From positions 7,182,685 to 7,246,684 of the forward strand of contig OX419339.1 of the NCBI GenBank assembly GCA_948470475.1: 64,000 nt of DNA, in the 5' to 3' direction. Position numbers and translations under genes: made by a program. Origin of the DNA: Galaxea fascicularis (taxonomy: Eukaryota > Cnidaria > Anthozoa > Scleractinia > Euphylliidae). Under the pieces are notes generated by a model. The model ran no database searches. It worked only from the letters and a program-made list of their open reading frames with translations, and was not told where the DNA came from. Positions 22,601 to 31,016 of the stretch are shown here, piece by piece; the stretch's first letter is position 1, and each line of letters begins with the position of its first letter.

Positions 22601-25600
22601 TTCTTTATTTCAACACTATTCATGGTCACTTAGTTCCTGGATAGTTCGCCAGCTGCATTTTACAAGGTGGAGGAGTTGAAATAATCGTTTCGTGGCTTAA
22701 GTTTGGCGCAGAAATACATCTGCACATGAAAGGCAAATTCAGAAAATGCAAAAATATTTTTGCGTGGTTGGATATATGGAGAGGGGCGGGGTAGCAAGTA
22801 TGTGACTTTTATTCGCCCGTGCCATTGCTAACAACGATGCACCCAACTCCAAATTTCCATCCTCGACTAGCTGTTGGGTTCGTCAGTGGCATCTTTTTTA
22901 TTTTGATTGCTGTTATTTTACTCCTTAATAATCTATTTAAACCCTTTCTTTGCCGAAATATTAAAACCTTTCGTTTTTTAATCCATCGTCAGGTGGTAAA
23001 TGCCTCAGAAGCCTTTAAAGAGGCCGACAACTATCCCGACATAAGGCTGTTTACCGCAAGTGAGGTTGCCTTCGACACTCCACTTTATGAACTACAAAAG
23101 ATCGAACAACCATGGAGTGTAGCCTCTTCTGGTAAGGAAAGAAAAAAAATTACACAGTAAAACTGGGCCACTTGAAAACTATACAGGAGGCGTACTCACT
23201 TGGTTGACTTTCTTCAAGGACTTGTTAACCTTAATTTAATTGACCCACAAAATTATACAAAGACTAAGAACTTCGCTCCACATACGTCCATTACTTCTGT
23301 CGCAAAATACAGTGCTTGGCGAGCCAACAACTACAAACAAACATATTGACACCAGCGGCTCTCAGCAGGGGGCATGGCGAGAAACTTTTGTTGGCCGAGA
23401 GGGGCTCAAAGAAATATTCGCTTTATGCGCCGAATATCCCAATAAGGAGCCCACCCCGCTGGTTATATCAACACGTTCTTTCAAGTGGCCCTTAGCCTTC
23501 TTCGCAGACATTCTCTTGGCTCGTCACGCAATCTTTGGGGAGGAAAGATTGCGTGACGAGCCGTGAGAATGTCTGCGTAGGAGGCCAAGGGGCCCTGAGT
23601 TCTGCAGTTATTAGGGAGTTTAAGATTCTACGACGCGACGGCAACGAAAACGTCATTTCAAAATACAACTTCTCGTTTGTGTAACTCTTTCGAGATTATT
23701 CCAATTTGTTTAACATGAAAAACGCTGGCGAGCTGGCCAGGGCCTAAATTACTATGAACGGTGTTAAAGCAAAGAAAGAGAGAGAAAAAACATTTTGGTA
23801 CATTTCTTTGCCGTCCTCTGCGAAACAACAACGTGAAATGACCAAATTTGGGGTTTTCTCGAGAACGTGAGTGTATGGTGACAAGTTTTTCTTTCTCTTT
23901 CTTTGCTTTAACATCATTCACAGTAATTTAGACCCTAGCCAGCTCGCCAGCATTTTTCATGTTAAACAAATTGGAATTATCTCGAAAGAGTTACACAAAC
24001 GAGAAGTTGTATTTTGAAATGACGTTTTCGTTGCCGTCGTGTCATAGAATCTTAAACTCCCTATTAATTCCTGTTTTACTTGTTCTGTTCTTGACACTCA
24101 TCTATGCTTAGCATAAATTTGTTGATCGAAACCTAGCTTGATATACCGTGGTGAAACTTAAAGCTCGTTTGTTTTGTTTATATAATCTGTCAACGGCGTC
24201 GTTTGTTTTGTTCTATAGAATCTGTCAATGGTGGTGTATGGAAATACTTCTCAGCTGTCTGTTGGTTTTATGGTAAAAACATCTATGACCAGTACAAAAG
24301 ACCTCTTGGCTTAATTGCCACCGACTGGGGTGGTACACCGGTGGAATCGTGGTCCTCGCCAGATTCTCTGCGTCAGTGCAACATAACCGGAGACAAAAAC
24401 GTAGATGTGTAAGTTCATGTTCTTTAAACTCCTTCTGTATCGTGATGCTGTGCGATAGTTTAAGGACCAGTGAACCTTTCCGCATATAATTCAAATTGTT
24501 CGTCATTTCCGTCTCCAATTAGGAGCAAAGGGGCAACAGTCATGTGTTTGTTGGTTTCGCTGACCAACTGAGGTGTTTGCGGGGACTGGTGCTCAGCCCA
24601 TTACCCAGCCTCCACTCACCCTTAAGATGTGTAATAAGCATGGCAATATTGCCCTTTCCAGATTCCGCAATAAACACGGTTTTTAATAGAAATAACATTC
24701 TTTTCTTTCCATCTAGATTCTTGACACCTGAGGAAAAGTTCTTTGCTGGACCCGGTGACCATTCATCATTATACAATGCTATGATTCATCCATTTCTTAA
24801 CATGACCATTTATGGTGCTATTTGGTACCAGGGCGAGGCCAACGCAAATGCGCCTTACACCTACAACTGTACGTTTCCAGCAATGATCGATGACTGGAGG
24901 TCCAAGTGGTTTTATGGCACTGACAAACTCACAGCCCGTGAATTTCCGTTTGGATTTGTACAGGTAAAGAAATGAAAAGGATCATATACAAGCCTGCAAA
25001 TAATTCTTGTCCATAAGCCGGTCATTTGTCAGGCCAGGGTAAAGTTTTGGCTGGACAAAAGAACAGTCTGGTCAGAAATCCCCGATCAGAGTGTCCAACC
25101 AGGCTAAGCTTTCGCCGGTCAAAACCTAAAATCACCGACTGTTATTTGCAGGCTTGATATAGATGCTGATTTTTCAGGGATTAATCCAGCCACTGTTGAA
25201 TAATACACGCCAACAGTTCGCGTGTATTGTTCAATTCAACTCAACTCAACTCATCTCAGAAAACATCAGAATTCCAGGTTCTCCCATCAGGACTCGAACC
25301 TGTGACTTTCCAGTTATATTCCAGTTATTAGTGGTATACTATAAATATGTAGTTTTGCTCTCCTCTGTAACTCTGTAAAAAAATACAAAAAGAAAAAAAA
25401 GAAAAGAGTTCTAACGTTTTGTGAAAGGCATTGCGAAACACCCGATGGGAAAATCCAACAACTGCAAAATATTTCATGTGTATTACGGGTCCTGGAATAA
25501 AACTTTATGCGGCCTGGAAAATTCCTGGAATGTTGTCTTGAAAAAGTGCACAAACCCTGAGGGTTGGGCATAGTGTGGATTCAGGTACAGTGGTGTGGGG

Positions 25601-27035
25601 TAAGTGTTAAGAATGAGGAAAAAACAGTGGATGAAGACAAGCTCTATTCTGGGAAAAATGTATTTGTCTTCTCATATATTAATTCATTCGTTCGTTTGTG
25701 TGTTTGTTAGTTTAGCTATTCGCTTATTAAGTTATATTTATTTTTGTAGCTGTCATCCTTTTATCCAAAAACGAAGGGTGATGGTGCTGGTTTTCCGGTT
25801 ATTCGCTGGGCCCAGACAGCTAATTATGGTTATGTTCCAAACCTCAAAGAGCAAAACGTGTTTATGGCGGTTGCAATGGACTTGGGAAATAAGTCCTCTA
25901 TCTATAAAAGCATTCATCCCCCAGATAAACAAGATGTCGGCTTTCGCCTTGCACTTGCTGGCCGAGCGATTGCTTATGGGGATTTGGATGTTTATTTCAG
26001 TGGTCCACTTGTTTCTGATGTGAGCTTTACTTCTGGGGCTAATTCCACGACTTGGTTGGTAACTGTTGAGTATCATCATGAGAGCGTGGGTAAAGGGGGC
26101 ATTATTTTACGCGCTGTGAATGGATTTGAGGTGAGTTGCTTGATTATGGCTGGACATCTGGCCCCAGTTCAATGCACTGAAGTGCGGATAACTCTATTCA
26201 GCGGATAAGTCGTTATCCGGCAGATAAATATATTTCAACTGATACATTTTATCCGCTGGGTAGAGTTATCCGTCCTTTGAACATTAAACTGGGGCCAGAT
26301 GCCCAGCCATACCAACGGATCATTCTCATCGTCATCGTCATCGTCGTCGTCATCGTCATCGTCATCATTCTCATCATCATCGTCATCATCATCGTCGTCG
26401 TCATCGTCATCGTCATTATTCTCATCATCATCATCGTCATCGTCATCATTCTCGTCATCATCATCGCTGCTATAGATATTACCATTGCCATTCGCATTCT
26501 CTTCAAGTTTATTCCTATGGTTTTGAGTACTGATAGTTATAATATTTTGGGCAACTGCACACCTACCCCTCCCCTAACCCAACGCTGAAACCAACGTATT
26601 GTGACTTGTTGGGTTAGGGGAGGGGTGGGTGCACAATTGCCCAGATACTAACATTGATCCTTTTGTACTCTGCCCGAAACAGGCACTGTTTGGAATTTTA
26701 TTTCTTAGCATGGTAGCTTACAAATATTCTTGAAGAGATGTATTGCGGATATTTAGCAACATTTTCCATTTTCAATTTTCTCCTCATAGTACTATTGCGT
26801 ACTGTCTAACGATCCATCAAAGGCATCATTTACCCAAGCTGAAATCATAGCATCAGCATTCAAAAGGGTTGTGTTGCGTGGTGATTGCCCAAAGGGATAT
26901 GAAGCCAAAGGGTTGAGATACGCTTGGTCTTTAGTGCCTTGTGAGTTCAAGAAATGTGCTGTTTACAGCCAGGAGAACGATCTACCATCCCCTCCCTTCC
27001 TTTGGAATGCACCAGATGACAAGCCAGTAGAGTGA
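19639..27035 (+). CDS. SIAE: sialate O-acetylesterase (7 exons)
   Basis: Exons: 19639-19873, 21062-21243, 22993-23131, 24219-24408, 24717-24963, 25750-26130, 26790-27035; all GT-AG, frame kept, 539 aa (human SIAE 523 aa). The start has a signal peptide (MYLARLCVVVLLVEVTNALS), matching a lysosomal or secreted enzyme. Family blocks: FRFANIYGNHMVLQAKP, VLFGDVWVCSGQSNMQ with the nucleophile Ser at about residue 131, GLIATDWGGTPVESWSS, NAMIHPFLNMTIYGAIWYQG, and MAVAMDLG..SIHPPDKQ with the likely catalytic His at about 387. The enzyme removes O-acetyl groups from the 9 (and 4) positions of sialic acids during glycan turnover. Several NxS/T sites are present (for example NATS-like NAS and NMT). Introns carry at least six MITE or foldback elements. 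All catalytic blocks look intact, so it is probably functional. Confidence 0.95.
21426..21663. mobile_element. 238-bp MITE with about 42-bp TIRs (GGCCATGTCCACACTG)
   Basis: Begins TTAAGGCCATGTCCACAC and ends with the inverted equivalent; the arms then contain repeated AAAACGCAT motifs. It sits in SIAE intron 2, inside sequence that begins AAGGGAGTTTAAG (21382), which resembles the end of the foldback element at 23611, so it may be nested in an older element. The same GTCCACAC/AAAACG style recurs at 34.3-34.8 kb. Confidence 0.8.
23487..23594. mobile_element. 108-bp hairpin MITE in SIAE intron 3
   Basis: Near-perfect palindrome: GGCCCTTAGCC..GCAGACATTCTC..GGCTCGTCACGCAATCTT folds on its inverted copy around a loop of about 8 bases. 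Stem about 50 bp. Confidence 0.8.
23611..24065. mobile_element. 455-bp foldback element, about 180-bp inverted arms
   Basis: The left arm (from AGGGAGTTTAAGATTCTA) and the right arm (to TAGAATCTTAAACTCCCT) are close inverted copies for about 180 bp each, down to TTAAAGCAAAGAAAGAG, with a 90-bp centre. Ends are embedded in ATTA/TTAA, a possible short target duplication. In SIAE intron 3, directly after the hairpin MITE at 23487. Confidence 0.85.
24989..25156. mobile_element. 168-bp MITE, TIR CAAGCCTGCAAATAA, ATATA target duplication
   Basis: Exact 15-bp inverted termini are flanked by ATATA on both sides (24984-24988 and 25157-25161). In SIAE intron 5, 25 bp after the exon 5 donor. Confidence 0.8.
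25270..25315 (-). other. tRNA-like 3' half (possible SINE relic)
   Basis: On the minus strand GTCACAGGTTCGAGTCCTG resembles a tRNA T-arm with an intact box B (GGTTCGAGTCC), followed by GATGGGAGAACC. No matching 5' half or box A was found, so this is not called a tRNA gene. It may be a truncated tRNA-derived SINE or chance. Confidence 0.25.
26147..26309. mobile_element. 163-bp MITE, TIR TGGCTGG(A/G)CATCTGG
   Basis: The termini TGGCTGGACATCTGGCCCCA and, inverted, TGGCTGGGCATCTGGCCCCA differ at one position; inner GGATAACTCTA and TTATCCGC motifs also pair inverted. It starts 16 bp after the SIAE exon 6 donor. Confidence 0.8.
26320..26468. repeat. TCATCG/TCA microsatellite
   Basis: About 150 bp of ATC/GTC triplets (TCATCGTCATCG.., TCGTCGTCATC..) with a few TTC interruptions, in SIAE intron 6. 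It yields long spurious open frames of Ile/Val or Met/Thr repeats on the two strands. Confidence 0.95.
26548..26643. mobile_element. 96-bp hairpin MITE (TGGGCAA termini)
   Basis: Arms read TGGGCAACTG..CACCTACCCCTCCCC and its inverted match TGGGCAATTG..CACCCACCCCTCCCC, joined by a 25-base centre with AACCCAAC on each side. In SIAE intron 6. Confidence 0.75.
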
Positions 27036-28260
27036 TGTGAAAGACGGCAATCAAATTACCAGGTTAGCACTACAAAAACGGCAGGATATAAAAAAAAACC
27101 CACTTGGGTGTTGGGGATTTTAGAACTGAATAAGAAGGGGCTTGGAAAAGAGAATGATTCGCCTTGCAAACTTGTCATTTGTTGAAAAGTTCACCAGAAA
27201 ATCTATTAAACACGTAATGTGATAGTGACTATCCACGCAGTGGTAGTATATAAGTAAACAAGACCGTGTTTTTCTTGATGGACTGTCGGTTGATTCGCTC
27301 CCCAATAATACGCCTGGTAACGAAACCGGCCCGGAAAACAAAGTCTATTAGACAGAGTCCATTTTGAAAACTATTTTTTTGCTTCTCTCTCCCTTCTTCG
27401 TTTAATTCATCTGTTGTATTCTTCAGTGCACTTTTTGTTAAAAAATTCACGTATGCCGTGCGCTAGCTTTCTCTATTCAGGCTGGTTCTCGGTAACTTTT
27501 CTCCAATGATCGATAATGCCACCACATTTGAGAGCACATTTTACAGCTGTTCTTCCTGTCATTGCTACAGTCTTAAACAAAATTACTTGAGAAAATGTTG
27601 ATATGTGCGGTTTCCCACCAATATTACGTCATTCTTTTAAAAGGGGGTTTTCAAATTCTCTCGACACCTTGTTTGCGCGTAGAAATGCTACGCCGATGCA
27701 CAGTTTTAGCAGCAGTCTTTTTTAACTTTAGTCCAAGGTGATTGCTATATGTACAGTCCAAACAACAGGAGCTAGTTAATTTCATTGTAATCTCAGATGA
27801 AGACATACTTTCTTTTGTTTTGTTTTAGGAGACTACGCTTGTTGTCGTGCGACGAAATTACGACGGTGTCTCGAGCTGCAGATAAAGACCGTGAAGCCAT
27901 GTCAGCAAATGCCTAGGAAATGTAGATGAGCATGAATTTAAAATTAGGCTGCAGGGGCCAAATGGCCTTGCTGCTAGTGTAGCTAGTTCTAAGATTTTCA
28001 TTATGTTATTGGTTCACATTAAAATACAGTTTTCATCATCGATGATGAATCTGGTAAGCTTCATCGAAACTTGTTTTGGAATTGACTAAAAACATATCGT
28101 CTTCTTTAAGCCTGGGTTTCCCCGCACAGCAAGACCAATTTACACGACGGAAAAAACACGCTACGTGATGTAACAAAGTCACGAGATTGCCATCTTTCCT
28201 TCGTCTACAACTTCGCGCTGGTTCTCGTTAGCTTATCGTGATCTTTCTTGTGACGTATTT
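27036..28260 (+). other. SIAE 3' flank
   Basis: No coding exon found. The first part is presumably SIAE 3' UTR. A plausible acceptor (TTTGTTTTAG at 27829) precedes a short non-conserved open stretch and could be a 3' UTR exon. No unambiguous poly(A) site was recognised. Confidence 0.3.
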
Positions 28261-28267
28261 GACAAAT

Positions 28268-28440
28268 ATGAACTATCGAGCTATTCACGACCCCATTCAC
28301 GCTGCAAATGACACAAACTTTCGCTTTGCTAATATTTATGGCGACTATGTGGTTATACAAGCGAAGCCATTCAGCGTTATGATCTGCGGCTTTGTTGAAA
28401 TCAAACATACCGTTGCTGTTTATTTGGAAAGCAAAAGTCC
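28268..28440 (+). pseudogene. decayed copy of SIAE exon 1
   Basis: Translation IHAANDTNFRFANIYGDYVV then IQAKPFSVMICGFVEI..VAVYLES aligns residue for residue with SIAE exon 1 (IHATDDASEFRFANIYGNHM then VLQAKPFSAIVWGFGEVGQSVAVRLGS). The frame is kept for about 58 codons, but the signal peptide is gone: the position matching the SIAE start reads ACG TAT TTG rather than ATG TAT TTG, and no donor site follows at the expected place. None of SIAE exons 2-7 was found downstream. Interpreted as a truncated tandem duplicate; a short expressed gene using the ATG at 28268 cannot be excluded but has no visible function. Confidence 0.8.
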
Positions 28441-28562
28441 CGCCTTAATTTATGTATCGTTTCCTGGCATGGATACTTTGCATTCATGATACTTTTCTTG
28501 ATTTTCCCCAAAAAACAAAACGTCCGTGTTTGGTTTCAATTTTTCCACTAAGTTGTCGAAGG

Positions 28563-28941
28563 TTTCAATCATGTTTATGCAGGGAAACTTCACTACCTCA
28601 GCTGCTGGAACTCATTTCCAACCTTCTGAGGAGGCAATCTATGGTAGGGGGGATTTCAATACAACCGGCACGTTGAAAGAAACTTGAATACCAACTACTC
28701 CGTCTCATGACAATTGAGACGGGCTAGTTTGCTTTTCAAGTTTTAGGGTTAAAAAGACTCCCAAGGAATGAAACAGTTTTGAAAGAGCAGTGCTACAACC
28801 TTTGGACTATAGCTACGGATGTTTCTTTCAACTCGCCGGTTGCAATGAAATCCCCCTGTACCATATATTGCCTCTTCAGAAGGTTGAAAATGAATTCCAG
28901 CAGCTGAGGTAATGAAATTTCCCTGCATAAACATGATTGAA
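28563..28941. repeat. inverted pair of about 120-bp segments beside the SIAE pseudo-exon
   Basis: 28563-28685 (plus) and 28820-28941 (minus) are close inverted copies. Both can be read as MFMQGNF(T/I)TSAAG.HFQPSEEAIYG, a frame open in both arms. Copies of GTCTCATGACAATTGAGA, itself palindromic, lie in the spacer and just outside the right arm. The protein frame is not recognised. Confidence 0.7.
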
Positions 28942-30455
28942 CGTCTCATGACAATTGAGATGCTGTAGATGCAATATCTGCCAATTTTGTTTGCTATTTT
29001 TTGGACCATGATAAGTACAACCGTTTAACAGTGGTTAGCACCAGTCGTTAACATTCAGTGGTCTACGTCACATTTTTTTTCTTTGTAACTGCACCGACGC
29101 TCATTTTTAATTTAAATTAAAGGACGCAAGAAGCGATCGTCAGCAGTTACTCAGGAGAAAAGATAAGATACTGGTCACATGAAACCTTATGTTACGGGAT
29201 GTTTTCCAGTAAAATGAGATTTAAGAAAAGTAAGGCAATGTCGCAATGTTTCTGCTCATAAAGCGAGTAATTTAGGTGTTTTCCACCTCTCCTTAGAATA
29301 ACGCCTTAGAGTGTAAAATAAGCGTTGAATTGTAAAGGTATGAAAAGTGCGAATTCCTTCCATTTGCTAAGCTTACGTAAGTGCATTAGTTGTCCAACTA
29401 TTATTGGTTGGAAATCGTATATGACAATAAGCCTGACAGTAGAGCTTTGAGTTCTGCCTGCAACGAAATGAGTGAAGATATCCAATAAACGCCATGTTCC
29501 TGAATGAAGGTCGGATCCATCACTTGTTAAAAGAACCCGGAAGGTAACAGGGCACCTATCGCTCAACCACGGAGCTAATTTCCCCCACAAAAAAAGCCCC
29601 TGTTGCACTTATGAAACCTATGCTGCGAAATTAAGAGGTGAAATGAGTCTAATATTAAGTTAAAAACTAAAAACCAAAATATAACTAAATCAAACCTTAA
29701 TATTTACCCTAGAGTAAACATCAAATTGTACTCTGGACGTTTTCCGAGTTTCCTGTCGTCTATTTTGATCTTCATCGATCTTCATCTAACAATTTGAACA
29801 AATATCCTGGATATCTTTAATCCCCAACTTGATGGCTTTCGATCTATTGAGTTAGAAGGACTCTTCCAAAGTTTGGGTGCTCTTTGAAGAAGACAGCTAT
29901 TTGTAGAAATAAAAAGAGTTACTAGTATGTTGCCTCCACTCTATTGGTCCTGTTGTTTCTTTCAAAAGAGCTTTATTTTCCATTTTTAATGCGCCTAGTT
30001 ACAACACTTTTGCTATTGACGTACGGGTTAAATGCGTTTGTTCATACTTGCCTACGCTTCGATGAAAGTGAGCTGAAATACTGTCTCTCCAAAATAGGAC
30101 GAGGAGAACCCGCTGACTGTTTTTGTGGTTTCTGCAGACTGTTAAGAGACCGTTAAGCAGTTTTCCTGCCACTAGCAAAAACCCGCGCTGCCCTGTTGGA
30201 GGGTCATCTATGTCGTATCAAAAAAAACAAAACAAAAAAAAACAAAAAAAAAAAAAACAAACAGAAACAAACAAACCAAAAAAAAAAAAAAAAACCAGCT
30301 TGTCTGTTAAGTACGCTGTCACTGTCATTGGAGCAAAATACTGATTTCTTTGTTCAGACTTTTATGGGTGAATCTATGTCTAAATCAAAAAAAAGGAAAA
30401 AGAATCTGAACGCTGCCAGCCCCAACAATGACCAAAATAAAATTTTTAATGTTTG
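28942..30455. other. intergenic, with A-rich tract
   Basis: No conserved coding sequence. An A-rich tract of about 75 bp (30218-30295, A interrupted by C and few G) may be a decayed poly(A) tail of a retrocopy but no source sequence is recognised upstream. Confidence 0.3.
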
Positions 30456-30674
30456 AAGGGGCGTAGCCAGCATTTTTGCCAATACGGGCTTCCTGTAGCA
30501 TTGCTGGCCCGAGTGACATTGGTATGGCAGAGGCGCTCAAGCGAAGATCTTACCCCGCGAAATACTGAAAGGGGGGTTCCGATCATCTTTCCTCTTAAAT
30601 TTATAGCCATGATCATAGCTCAAAAGGGGGATTCCAGAACCCCTTGAATCCCCCCCCCCCTGGCTACGCCCCTG
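30456..30674. mobile_element. 219-bp hAT-like MITE (GGGGCGTAGCCAG termini)
   Basis: The right end reads CTGGCTACGCCCCTG and the left is its inverted match with one change at the outermost base. CAGGGGCG-type ends are typical of hAT elements. A short direct repeat GTTTGA flanks both sides. No coding capacity. Confidence 0.7.
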
Positions 30675-31016
30675 GTTTGATCAAACATGTGAGTCAACTG
30701 CAGAAAACAGGAAATGACCACCAAATATAAAATGTGTTGATGGTTAAATTCTTCTTACTGGTCCACATTTACTACTGAGTGCCAAATATATAAAGAAAAC
30801 AAAATAGAGGAAAATAAGGAGGTGTTTTTTGGTACCAGTGCTTAATTAAGAATGAAAGAATATTCTTGAAGAGGTGGCGTTTTGAGCTTTGACACGATTT
30901 GCACGAAACGTCACATTGAAATGCCTTTACAATGGTCCATTGGCCTTATTGGCTCAAAATTCGAATTCCCTCCCAGCCTCCCATTTTGATTTGTGAGAAG
31001 AAAGCTGCCGTTTTGA
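30675..31016. other. short intergenic gap 3' of the GPCR gene
   Basis: No exon or recognisable repeat. Probably includes the 3' UTR of the minus-strand GPCR. Confidence 0.3.

Noticed and set aside
25270..25315. tRNA gene on the minus strand
   Set aside because: Only a T-arm-like 3' half is visible; no 5' half, anticodon arm or box A could be aligned.
26249..26588. Overlapping long open frames of Met/Thr or Ile/Val repeats
   Set aside because: They are translations of the TCATCG microsatellite in SIAE intron 6 on either strand.
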